Shown one piece after another: positions 52,023 through 60,227 of a stretch of 64,000 nucleotides of DNA (positions are counted from its first letter, which is position 1; each line of letters opens with the position of its first letter). A program made the translations under genes and the position numbers. The stretch lies in contig NC_013720.1 of assembly GCF_000025185.1 (NCBI RefSeq), forward strand, positions 1-64,000, read 5' to 3'. The notes under the pieces are model-generated. The model did not search any database. It was not told where the DNA came from and saw only the letters and a list, made by a program, of their open reading frames with translations. Source of the stretch: Pirellula staleyi DSM 6068 (GTDB lineage Bacteria > Planctomycetota > Planctomycetia > Pirellulales > Pirellulaceae).

Positions 52023-53108
52023 ATGGCTATTGAATTTCGTTGCGATCAGTGTGGTCAATTGCTGCGCGTTCCGGATAACACAGCAGGCAAAAGCGCCCGC
52101 TGTCCGAAATGCCAAGCGATGATGACGATTCCCGCGCAGTCGCCTCCAGGCGGTGCTGGCCCAGCAACCGGTCCGGCAACTCCCCCTGCTGCACCTGTTT
52201 CGCAGTTTCCAAGCACACCCACTGGCCCCGTCGACCAGCCGGCACCACTCCCCACGCTCGGAGCCCCCACGAGTTCCAGCCCGTTTGGTTCACCACCAGC
52301 AGGCGGCTCGCTCTTTGAAGGGGCTCCCCTCAGCCCACCCCCGAAGCCAGCCGGCAATCCTTTTGGCGAGGGAGGTATGGGGTCACCTCCGGGTGCCAAC
52401 CCGTTTGGCCAACCGTCCGAAGCCAACCCTTATGCTTCACCACTGAGCATCTACACTCCGCAATCAGGCCAGCAAGGTCTTCCGTGGGAAGTAAAGGGGC
52501 AAAACTTCGGCACCTGGATGGAGACCACAAAGCTGTTCATCTCGGATTCAGCCCGGGCTTTCACCATCATGCATCCACGTGGTGGGATCGGTGGCCCGAT
52601 GGTGTTTGCCCTGCTGGGGATGTCTATCGGTGCCGCTGGTGGTTTGTTTTGGAACTTAGTGATGCTTCTGGGCCTCGGGATTGTTGCAGGAGCCAATGGC
52701 CAAGGCGATGCAGCAGCCCCCCTGGCCATTCAAGCCGTCACCCAAGTGGGCGCTAGCATCATCGGCACGCTGCTGGGAGCCACGCTCGGGCTTTTGTTCC
52801 AGTCGGCCATTATTCACGTATGCTGCATGGTCGTGGGTGGTGGAAAAACGGGTTTCGATGCCACATTTCGCGTCTTGGCCTACTCCAACGGCGCTCTCGC
52901 GTTCCTGCAATGGATTCCGATCGCGGGTGCCTTAGTTCTCGCGATTTGGGTGCTCGTTCTGGTGATCGTTGGCCTGGCCAAAGTGCACGAAATGCATGTC
53001 GGCAAAACGATCCTGGCGGTATTCCTCCCCGTGATCGTCTGCTGTGTTGTCACCCTGGGCATTGTGGCGCTCGCCGGTGGAGCAGGCGTGCTGATGAACG
53101 CACGCTAA
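52023..53108 (+). CDS. Zinc ribbon / Yip1-like membrane protein, paralogue 2
   Basis: A 361-residue paralogue of the preceding protein with one ribbon (FRCDQCGQL ... ARCPKCQAM, about 5-40), a Pro/Gly-rich linker and the Yip1-like region beginning GLPWEVKGQNFGTWMETTKL. The helices FALLGMSIGAAGGLFWNLVM and LGLGIVAGANGQG are followed by three more hydrophobic segments. Function unknown. A terminator follows at 53175-53207. Confidence 0.75.
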   Translation: MAIEFRCDQCGQLLRVPDNTAGKSARCPKCQAMMTIPAQSPPGGAGPATGPATPPAAPVSQFPSTPTGPVDQPAPLPTLGAPTSSSPFGSPPAGGSLFEGAPLSPPPKPAGNPFGEGGMGSPPGANPFGQPSEANPYASPLSIYTPQSGQQGLPWEVKGQNFGTWMETTKLFISDSARAFTIMHPRGGIGGPMVFALLGMSIGAAGGLFWNLVMLLGLGIVAGANGQGDAAAPLAIQAVTQVGASIIGTLLGATLGLLFQSAIIHVCCMVVGGGKTGFDATFRVLAYSNGALAFLQWIPIAGALVLAIWVLVLVIVGLAKVHEMHVGKTILAVFLPVIVCCVVTLGIVALAGGAGVLMNAR

Positions 53109-53174
53109 CCGCTTCGGAGAGCCTGTTTCTGAGTTAAACCTGCGACCGAAATAAATCTTAGCTTTCCTCTTCTG

Positions 53175-53207
53175 GCACCTCGCGGCCATTGCTGCGAGGT
53201 GCTTTTT
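53175..53207 (+). terminator. Intrinsic terminator after Yip1-like paralogue 2
   Basis: GCACCTCGC pairs with GCGAGGTGC (53175-53183 / 53194-53202), followed by five T. The next gene in the cluster would need its own promoter or read-through. Confidence 0.9.
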
Positions 53208-53302
53208 GCTACGCAAACATGCTCTAGCTTTGGCCTTGCGCTTTCTCTCCAGCGCAGGCTAGCAATCCTTGGCTCCTGCCCCTCGCGACAAGATGCACCG
53301 CG

Positions 53303-54187
53303 ATGAATTCGAGTCCCGCTGGAGAGAATCCCTTTGCCTCCCCGCAGCCGCTGCGCGCCAGCGAGATTGCCAGCGAAGAGCGGGCGACTCATCCCTTTGC
53401 CGATAGCCCCGAGACCCCGGCGGATATCACCATCGAGGCGATTCCACCCGGCTTGCCGTGGAACCATCGGCTGGGGCTCTTTAGCTGGCTGAAGACCGCC
53501 GAGAGGCTGTTCTTCACGCCGCGCAAGGCGATGGAGTCCTATCGCCCAGCCACCTCGCCATGGGGTGCCTATGGCTTTCTTGCTATTGGCCTCCTCCTCT
53601 CGCTCGGACTCACAGCGGCCATCTGCTACCTCGTTTACCACCTGGAATTTGGTTCCTCTTCTCAGCCCCAAGACCAAATCTCTGAACTTCTCGCAGCCTC
53701 TGACAAACAACTGCTCATCAGCACCCTGCAGTCGATGGCTGCGATCACCCTGCTGTTGGTGCTCGTGATCATTCCGCTGCGCGTGCTGTTAACGCACGGG
53801 CTCTTAAAACTGATGGGAACCTGCCGCTTCAGCATGACACGCACGGCGGAAGCGATTTTCCTTTCGCTCGGCGCAGCCCAGCTCGTGAGTTGGACCACGA
53901 AACCCTTACGGTATGTCCTACCGATCATGAAACTCGAGGAGCTCTCACTCCTGCTGAGCGGAGTGGCGGCCGGGCTCTTGCTCTGGCAGTTCTACCGCGA
54001 GATTGTCGGTCTAGCGGTGGTGCAGCGAATCTCGATGCGACGCAGTTTGGTCGTCAATCTGCTGGTGCAAATCATTATCGGCCTCGCGATCTTCGTGGTG
54101 GCTTTAGGGTACATGACCTACATCGATCTGCAGCGCATCTCGGCAGCCTCCGAGACCTTCAATCCATCAGCAGCCCAGCGCCCTTGA
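53303..54187 (+). CDS. Yip1-like membrane protein without ribbon, paralogue 3
   Basis: A 294-residue protein beginning MNSSPAGENPFASPQPLRAS. It lacks the CxxC ribbon but has the same entry to the membrane region, GLPWNHRLGLFSWLKTAERL, and about five hydrophobic segments (for example AYGFLAIGLLLSLGLTAAIC). This marks it as related to the two preceding proteins. Function unknown. Confidence 0.7.
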   Translation: MNSSPAGENPFASPQPLRASEIASEERATHPFADSPETPADITIEAIPPGLPWNHRLGLFSWLKTAERLFFTPRKAMESYRPATSPWGAYGFLAIGLLLSLGLTAAICYLVYHLEFGSSSQPQDQISELLAASDKQLLISTLQSMAAITLLLVLVIIPLRVLLTHGLLKLMGTCRFSMTRTAEAIFLSLGAAQLVSWTTKPLRYVLPIMKLEELSLLLSGVAAGLLLWQFYREIVGLAVVQRISMRRSLVVNLLVQIIIGLAIFVVALGYMTYIDLQRISAASETFNPSAAQRP

Positions 54188-54340
54188 TCGCGTATGTTTC
54201 TAATACGTTTTTGCAGCTGCTGGGTCAGACTGGCAGACCCCGGTGCGACCGGCAAATTCGTTACGTTCCGAAATTACTAGCCAGAGCCCCTAGTAAGTGA
54301 TTAAACTACGGACGTTGCAACTTCTCGTCGGGGATTTCTC

Positions 54341-55870
54341 ATGACCATTGTCGCCTGTCCGCGTTGCCGAGATTCCGTTCGGATTCCGGCCCGTGCTTCC
54401 AATACCGCCATCGTCCGCTGCCCACTCTGTGAGGAAGAATTTCCGATCACCGAGGCCTACGGACAGATTCCCGAACTCGAGATCATCTCGGGCGCACTTC
54501 CCACGTCGAGCTACGCAGCCGACGATGCGGGCGAACTCAACGCCTACGCCTCCCCCGAGCCAACGGAATACGCCGTTGCTCCTGCCGGTGACGGCGTGTT
54601 CGGCACCACAGGCCCCAGCGGCTCCACGGCCGTGATGCCTGTGTCGGGCGTGAAGGGGAAGATTCGCAAAAAGAAAGAAAAATCGGCGATCGCCGAAATG
54701 TTCAAAGTGGTGATGGGGGGCGTAGTCGGAATCGGTCTCGCCCTGGTCGTCCTCTGGTGGGGCTTTAAGACCGACCCGATGGGGATCATTCCTTACGTCC
54801 CATCGTGGGCTGCGTTTATTGTTCCACCCGCGATGCGCGCCGCACCCAAGCCCGACAACACCGCCGGCGGCGCGGGAAATCAGCTCGCTCAGAACAATGG
54901 CATCGACACGAGCGGCAGTCCTGTTCCGGTGGTTCCGAACACACCAGCGGGCGGAGGTTTCATGCCCGCTGATCCTGCCAGCGGCAACAATGCCAGTGGC
55001 GGTTCCTTCGGCTCGGCTGCTGGCGAGCTAACACCTCCTACCGAACTCCCCCCCTTCGATCCCTTGGCCAATACCAGCGGCGAAATGGAACTCCCCGATC
55101 TCGGAACTCCGACGATCGAAACACCTCCCGAACTCGGTCCACCCGCCGAACTCCCCGGTCTTGATCCATCGAGCGTCCCCTCAATCGATCCGCCAGCGAC
55201 CGATCCGCTGAACACCGATCCACCGAGCTCGCCCAATCCAGCTCCACTTCCGGGGCTCGATCCGATGCCAACAGAGCCACAGCCTCTTCCCGAAGCCCCC
55301 CCGGGAACGGAACCTGTGATCTACACCGCTGCCGATTTGCTCAGCTCGGTTTCGAAAGCAGCGGAAGCTCGCAACGTCTTTAAGAACGCCGATCCTGCGG
55401 ATCGCGCTGGCCGTCAAGAACTGGCTCGCCAGATGTATGCCTCGGTCGCTGCGACGGCCAAGATCCTTCCGTCACTCAGCCTCGAAGATGCCGACAACGC
55501 CGATGCTGTAACAGCCGTCTCGGATCTCCTCACGTCGATTGCTACCGAAGTGCCCGAGACCGTCGTCGGTTTTCTCGGCCGCGAACGTTACGAAGCAAGC
55601 GAAGGAGATTCGCAAATGCTGGTGGCGGGCGAGGTGATCGACATTCGCGCTGTAGGCAGCATGTTCGAGTGCGTTGTGAAAATGAAGACCAAAGACAATC
55701 TCGAAGTCACGCTTCTCTCGAGCAAAAACCCGCAAGACAAGTGCGCTGTTGGCGACACGGTGATGGTGGTCGGCAGCAAAGTGGTCGACCCCGCCAAGAA
55801 CGTCGGTGGCTATGAAGGCATGGCCCCTAAAGTGGTCACGTGGGACTACGGCGTGAAGATCGCCAAGTAG
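54341..55870 (+). CDS. Zinc ribbon / Pro-rich / C-terminal domain membrane protein
   Basis: A 509-residue protein with a ribbon at the N-terminus (ACPRC ... RCPLCEEEF, about 5-32), a membrane segment near residues 125-165 (VVMGGVVGIGLALVVLWWGF), a long Pro/Asp/Glu-rich linker with PELG, DPSS and PSSPNPAPLP-type units, and a compact C-terminal domain of about 170 residues (from ADLLSSVSKAAEA). The last part has a short beta-rich OB- or SH3-like look (VAGEVIDIRAVGSMFECVVK). A GGGGAT site precedes ATG 54341. Function unknown; it is the last gene of the cluster before a strong terminator. Confidence 0.7.
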   Translation: MTIVACPRCRDSVRIPARASNTAIVRCPLCEEEFPITEAYGQIPELEIISGALPTSSYAADDAGELNAYASPEPTEYAVAPAGDGVFGTTGPSGSTAVMPVSGVKGKIRKKKEKSAIAEMFKVVMGGVVGIGLALVVLWWGFKTDPMGIIPYVPSWAAFIVPPAMRAAPKPDNTAGGAGNQLAQNNGIDTSGSPVPVVPNTPAGGGFMPADPASGNNASGGSFGSAAGELTPPTELPPFDPLANTSGEMELPDLGTPTIETPPELGPPAELPGLDPSSVPSIDPPATDPLNTDPPSSPNPAPLPGLDPMPTEPQPLPEAPPGTEPVIYTAADLLSSVSKAAEARNVFKNADPADRAGRQELARQMYASVAATAKILPSLSLEDADNADAVTAVSDLLTSIATEVPETVVGFLGRERYEASEGDSQMLVAGEVIDIRAVGSMFECVVKMKTKDNLEVTLLSSKNPQDKCAVGDTVMVVGSKVVDPAKNVGGYEGMAPKVVTWDYGVKIAK

Positions 55871-55921
55871 TTTTTTGCCACTAGCGTCCCCCAGCGCAAC
55901 TGCCAGCGAATTCAAAAATAA

Positions 55922-55968
55922 AGCCTCCGATCGAACTCACTTGGAGTTTGATCGGAGGCTCTTTTTTT
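55922..55968. terminator. Strong terminator between convergent genes
   Basis: AGCCTCCGATC with continuation pairs with GATCGGAGGCT over about 17 bp (55922-55960), followed by seven T on the plus strand and by a T-rich stretch on the minus strand. It can serve both the zinc-ribbon gene and the DegT gene. Confidence 0.92.
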
Positions 55969-56019
55969 ATGGGGAATCAGTTTGCCTGTTAGCTACTTGG
56001 TCGTGCAGTCTCTTGGCCT

Positions 56020-57282
56020 TTAAGCGGCGTGGCGGGCAGGTCGCTGCAGCAATCGCGCAAGGTGCGAAACGACGGTGAATTGCTCGTCGATCGTCATCTC
56101 GGGGAAGACGGGGAGCGACAAGACTTCGCGAGCAGCGGCTTCGGTCTCTGGCAAACTTCCGGAGGCGTAGCGGAGCGACGCAAAGCACTCTTGCTGATGG
56201 AGTGGCACGGGATAGTAAACTTCGCTACCGACACCGGCGGCGGCCAGGCCAGCCTTTAGCGAGTCGCGACGCTGGCCCTTCACACGAACCGTGTATTGAT
56301 TCCACACATGGGTGCCGGGAACCGTTTGCTTGGGGAGCTCGAGATGCTGATCGAGACCGGCTTCCTTCAGCAGATCGTCGTAGCGTGCGGCATGCGTGGC
56401 GCGATCGCTTGTCCACTGCGCGAGGCGGGTCAGCTTGACCCCTAGCGCGGCGGCTTGAATCGTATCGAGTCGGCTGTTGATCCCCACCACGCGATGATAG
56501 TAGCGCGGGTTCATGCCGTGGGCGGCAAACAAGCGCAAACGCTCGGCGACCGTCGCATCGTTGGTCGTGAGCATCCCACCATCGCCGAGCCCACCCAGGT
56601 TTTTAGTCGGGTAGAAACTCAAGCAACCTGCAATGCCCATCGAGCCTGCTGGCCTGTCGCCGTACGACGCACCAATCGCCTGCGCGGCATCTTCGATGAC
56701 CCACAGGTTCTTGCGTTTCGCAAGGTCGAGAATCGGCTGCATGTCGGCGCACTGGCCGAACAGATGCACAGGAATGATAGCTCGCGTGCGGGGCGTGATC
56801 GCTTCTTCGATACGGGCCGGATCGATGTTGAAGCTGTCGTGATCGATGTCGACGAAGACCGGTTCGGCCCCGAGTCGCCAGGCGGCTGAGGCGGTAGCAA
56901 AAAAGGTGAAGCTCGGCAGGATCACTTCGTCCCCTTCGCCGATGCTGAGTGCTTGCAGCGCAAGCAGCAGCGCGTCGCTTCCCGAGGCACAGCCGATGGC
57001 ATGCTTGGTGCCACTCAGCTTGGCGACGTTGTTTTCGAACTCGGTCACTTCAGGACCGAAGAGAAACCGCCCGCTGTCGATCACTTTAGTGACAGCGGCC
57101 ACAATTTCGTCGCGAATCGGCGCGTTGTTGCGATTCACGTCCAGCAGCGGCACTTTGCCAGTGAGCGCGGGCCCGGTGGTTGCTGGCGTAGCAGGAGTCA
57201 CCGGCGCGATCGGCGGCGTGGGGATCGTGGCGGTGGCAGGAGCGGGTGGAGTGAGCGTGGGCGAAGCAGTACGACTCTTCAT
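56020..57282 (-). CDS. DegT/DnrJ/EryC1/StrS-family PLP aminotransferase
   Basis: A 420-residue sugar aminotransferase-like protein. ATG 57282 with AAGGA upstream is the preferred start. About 40 Pro/Thr/Ala-rich residues precede the family fold. PLP-binding Lys227 lies in FYPTKNLGGLGDGG, and Asp198 in VIEDAAQAIGA. VPLLDVNRNNAPIRDEIVAA is the family's start motif and VPLHQQECF its C-terminal signature. Such enzymes make amino sugars for surface polysaccharides. No other sugar-nucleotide gene is adjacent. Confidence 0.92.
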   Translation of the reverse strand: MKSRTASPTLTPPAPATATIPTPPIAPVTPATPATTGPALTGKVPLLDVNRNNAPIRDEIVAAVTKVIDSGRFLFGPEVTEFENNVAKLSGTKHAIGCASGSDALLLALQALSIGEGDEVILPSFTFFATASAAWRLGAEPVFVDIDHDSFNIDPARIEEAITPRTRAIIPVHLFGQCADMQPILDLAKRKNLWVIEDAAQAIGASYGDRPAGSMGIAGCLSFYPTKNLGGLGDGGMLTTNDATVAERLRLFAAHGMNPRYYHRVVGINSRLDTIQAAALGVKLTRLAQWTSDRATHAARYDDLLKEAGLDQHLELPKQTVPGTHVWNQYTVRVKGQRRDSLKAGLAAAGVGSEVYYPVPLHQQECFASLRYASGSLPETEAAAREVLSLPVFPEMTIDEQFTVVSHLARLLQRPARHAA

Positions 57283-57597
57283 AACCGATTTGCTTCCTTG
57301 CAAACGTGGCAATGATGCTGGGAGCTGCTAGCGAGCAAGCGCGGAGAGTGGCGACTCGAGCTAGCATACCGCCCGGCGTGGGTAGACGCAGCGGGCAAGC
57401 GATTCATCGCGTGGGTCAGACAGGGTTGGATGGTTGGGTAGTTGCTACGAACTCGTAGCGAGTCGAACAGTACGCTTTGCCGCGCCAACGGGTCAATAGC
57501 AACTCGCAGGCCGCGTGCGGCGAGCCGATGGGGCTAGAGGCGAGGGAGGAGGGACAGGAAATAGAGCCGAACAAGACAACGCTACTTGGCAATTCCC
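57283..57597. other. Gap upstream of the DegT gene
   Basis: About 315 bases between the LOG stop and the DegT start. No gene recognised. The LOG end overlaps a repeat of the ctagnnnctag type (57596-57625). Confidence 0.4.
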
Positions 57598-57625
57598 CTA
57601 GTCCCTAGCCTCTAGCCCCTTTTCC
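57596..57625 (-). repeat. Purine-rich short repeat (GGGGCTAGAGGCTAGGGACTAG)
   Basis: Internal units of GGCTAG/GACTAG type, related to ccagagactaggggccagag at 23477-23496. It encodes the final residues of the LOG protein (EKGLEARD) and its stop, so the repeat seems to have been inserted at the 3' end of that gene. Confidence 0.6.
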
Positions 57626-58743
57626 CTTCCATTAATCACATCAATCAGCCGACGCAGACGGCCTTGCTGGTGCCGGTCGAATTGAAAGACGAGCCGTGTG
57701 AGATGGGCGATGGAAGTGTCGTCTTGTTCGGCCGGGAGTGCCCCTTGCTGCTCGAACGTCCCACTTTCGACGATCCCCGCGAAGTCGCGACGAATCTCGG
57801 CCAGTTTCTCGTCCGAAAGTGGCTGCTGAAGTCGCAAGACTAGCTTATCGCCGACATAGCGCATGCTGTGATACACCCGAAAGAAGCCGAGCACTTCGTC
57901 GATCGCTTCCTGGCAATTGTCGGTAACTTTGAAGAGGTAAAAATCATCGGGCGAGATGAGTTTGAGCTTCAGCAGCTCGTCGTGCATGAACCGCTCGAGA
58001 GACTTCCAGTAGGTGCCGCCAGGTGGATCGAGCAGCACCACCGGCACGATATCGCGTTTGCCGGTTTGCAGCAGCGTGATCACTTCCATCGCTTCGTCGA
58101 GCGTGCCGAAACCACCGGGCAAGCAGACCACAGCGTCGCACTCCTTCACCAGCATCAATTTGCGGGTGAAGAAGTATTTCATCATCACCAGCTTTTCGTC
58201 GCCATCGATGATCGGATTGGCCGACTGCTCGAACGGCAGCATGATCCCGAGGCCCATCGAGTTTTCGCGGCCCGCGCCAACATGCCCTGCTTCCATGATG
58301 CCGAACGCCGCGCCGGTCACCACCATCCAGTCGCTCGCAGCGATTGCTTTTCCAAACGCCACAGCTTGCTGATAGGCAGGTTCGTCGGGCTTGGTGCGAG
58401 CCGAGCCGAAGACGGTCGCTTTGCGGCGGCTGCGATAGGGCCCAAACACCTTCAGGGCATAGCGCAGCTCGCGAAGCGTGCGGCTGAGGATTTTTAGATC
58501 CCCGAGCTCACGACCATCGGCCGCCAATTTGTCGGCTGTTTGCTTGATCTGATCGACGAGGTCTTCGACCTGCCAGCGGCGGCGGCGCGAAAGCGGCTCG
58601 CGCGTCGGCTCGGGATCAACCAGTTCGCTCGACGTGGTGCGGAACAGATCGTCGCTCGTGATTTTCGATTCGGCCGGATCGAGCGTCTCGTCCGAATCGC
58701 CCTGCTGATTGCTCTTCGAATCATCCGCAGCCGAGGGACTCAT
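57598..58743 (-). CDS. LOG-family nucleotide-processing protein
   Basis: A 381-residue member of the LOG/TIGR00730-type family (phosphoribohydrolase of nucleoside 5'-monophosphates). The start ATG 58743 has GGAAG upstream. The signature PGGFGTLDEAMEVITLLQTG lies at 209-228, and Arg in FFTRKLMLVKE precedes it as usual. The core (about 95-290) is flanked by a charged 95-residue N-terminal part and a 90-residue C-terminal part, longer than typical 180-200-residue LOG proteins. Its last 8 residues are encoded by a repeat. Confidence 0.88.
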   Translation of the reverse strand: MSPSAADDSKSNQQGDSDETLDPAESKITSDDLFRTTSSELVDPEPTREPLSRRRRWQVEDLVDQIKQTADKLAADGRELGDLKILSRTLRELRYALKVFGPYRSRRKATVFGSARTKPDEPAYQQAVAFGKAIAASDWMVVTGAAFGIMEAGHVGAGRENSMGLGIMLPFEQSANPIIDGDEKLVMMKYFFTRKLMLVKECDAVVCLPGGFGTLDEAMEVITLLQTGKRDIVPVVLLDPPGGTYWKSLERFMHDELLKLKLISPDDFYLFKVTDNCQEAIDEVLGFFRVYHSMRYVGDKLVLRLQQPLSDEKLAEIRRDFAGIVESGTFEQQGALPAEQDDTSIAHLTRLVFQFDRHQQGRLRRLIDVINGREKGLEARD

Positions 58744-58788
58744 AGCACAACACTTCCATGCGAGAGTGGAGAGAAGTTTTGGACTATT

Positions 58789-59208
58789 CTACTCGTTTGC
58801 ATGGGTGATTGCGCGGCGCTCCGAGTCAGGCTGTTCCAGGAAAAGAGCAAGGGCAGATGCGATGGTCGCCCCAATCAACCAGAAAGCGACAAGTGGATGC
58901 CTTAGCCCACCCTGCATTCCGTCGCTGTGACCAATTGCGGAAGCGATCAGTGTTGCTGTCCAAGCCCCTTGCACTAGCAACGACACTATCCAGATGCTGC
59001 GTCGCTGCCAAAGGTTTAGAAAGGTGGCTAAGCGAAGGAAATAGAGTGCCGTTGCCAAATAACCAGGTCCAAAGATCGCAAACGCGAGGAGTGGATCATC
59101 GAGCGGCCCAAAGGCCCAAAACGCTGCACCCAATAGCAGACCCCAACACGATCCGCCAATAGCAAGTACGACAGCAATGGATCGGACGAGGATTGATTTG
59201 AAGGACAT
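58789..59208 (-). CDS. Small membrane protein
   Basis: An unrecognised 139-residue protein from ATG 59208 (MSFKSILVRS). Four hydrophobic segments are visible (ILVRSIAVVLAIGGSCWGLL, LAFAIFGPGYLATALYFLRL, IVSLLVQGAWTATLIASAIG and HPLVAFWLIGATIASALALF). The ribosome site is weak. It lies upstream of the LOG gene on the same strand, with a 45-base gap. Confidence 0.65.
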   Translation of the reverse strand: MSFKSILVRSIAVVLAIGGSCWGLLLGAAFWAFGPLDDPLLAFAIFGPGYLATALYFLRLATFLNLWQRRSIWIVSLLVQGAWTATLIASAIGHSDGMQGGLRHPLVAFWLIGATIASALALFLEQPDSERRAITHANE

Positions 59209-59405
59209 ACGATCATCTACATGAAAACAGCGATCATCTCGTCGATTCAATCAAAAAAATGATCGGATCATCGAGAAATAACCGCAGGCCTCATGAAGAT
59301 GGCAACTGACTTTTAGCCGCATCGGCCGAGTTGAGCTTCGCACAACACAGCCACACGATTCAAATGCTCTGATTTCTGCCCACTGGCCTCTAGCTCTGCC
59401 TGCCG

Positions 59406-59729
59406 CTACCCAGCGCGGCGGCCGTACTGCTGCTGATAGGCGAGAAGGACTTCGTACAGATCGCGCGAGATCGTGATTTTGTCGTCGCGGAAATCTTCGA
59501 CCCAGCCTCGGCCCCGACAGAGGGCGTCGATGATGGTGGGGAGCATTTCGCCGAGCGAAAGGGTGACGGTCAGTTGCGGGCCGGTGGGCAAGGCATCGAG
59601 CGCGGGATTTCCGCTGCGAGGACTGGCGGTCGGCTGGCTGGTGGCCGAACCGGTTTCTGAGGGTGAGCTATCAGTTGAGGTGGCCTCGAGTTCGGGGCCA
59701 AAATAGACGCGCAGGCGATTCCGGGCCAT
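59406..59729 (-). CDS. Small hypothetical protein
   Basis: An unrecognised 107-residue protein from ATG 59729 with AAGGA upstream. It begins MARNRLRVYFGPELEATSTD, has a Ser/Pro/Thr-rich middle, and ends in a folded-looking part (LTVTLSLGEMLPTIIDALCR ... DKITISRDLYEVLLAYQQQY). No known motif. It may be a conserved planctomycete protein; I cannot verify this. Confidence 0.6.
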   Translation of the reverse strand: MARNRLRVYFGPELEATSTDSSPSETGSATSQPTASPRSGNPALDALPTGPQLTVTLSLGEMLPTIIDALCRGRGWVEDFRDDKITISRDLYEVLLAYQQQYGRRAG

Positions 59730-60227
59730 CCAGGATCCTTCCGTGGCAGATAACACAGCGCAAACTTGGTCTTGCGCTCGGGGGGTGGAAACACTCCGGC
59801 CACGAGGCTGCCAACTGGCAGCCACCGATCGTCGCGACAGCCATCGGCCACCTCTTCCCCCTCTACTTCCTGCAAAGTGGGAAAAAATGACGTCAGCCGA
59901 CGTTTTTCGACAAGCCGAGACTTTACCGGGTAGGGCAACGGAATCGGCGGCACGGGATTGTCCGCCGCTGTTATCGAAACAATCGCCAGAGTTCCTTAAC
60001 AAATCCCGCCCGAAGCCCGATTTTCATCCGGATCGTCTTTAGGACTGTGCTAAACAGCGCAAACAAGGCAAAGCAGAGACCTTACGTCAACCCAACTCCA
60101 AGCCCACTCCGCAACCCTCCTCTGCTCCGCAATCCTTGACAACCCCGCCTTGCGGCGCTAGATTGCGCGGCTCGATCAGTCCCGCCGTTGGGCTGACGGT
60201 TTGTGGTTGTGGTTGCTAGAGTTGCGA
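59730..60227. other. Divergent intergenic region before tex
   Basis: About 500 bases. No gene recognised; the open frames have no family similarity. It holds the promoter of tex. Confidence 0.4.
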
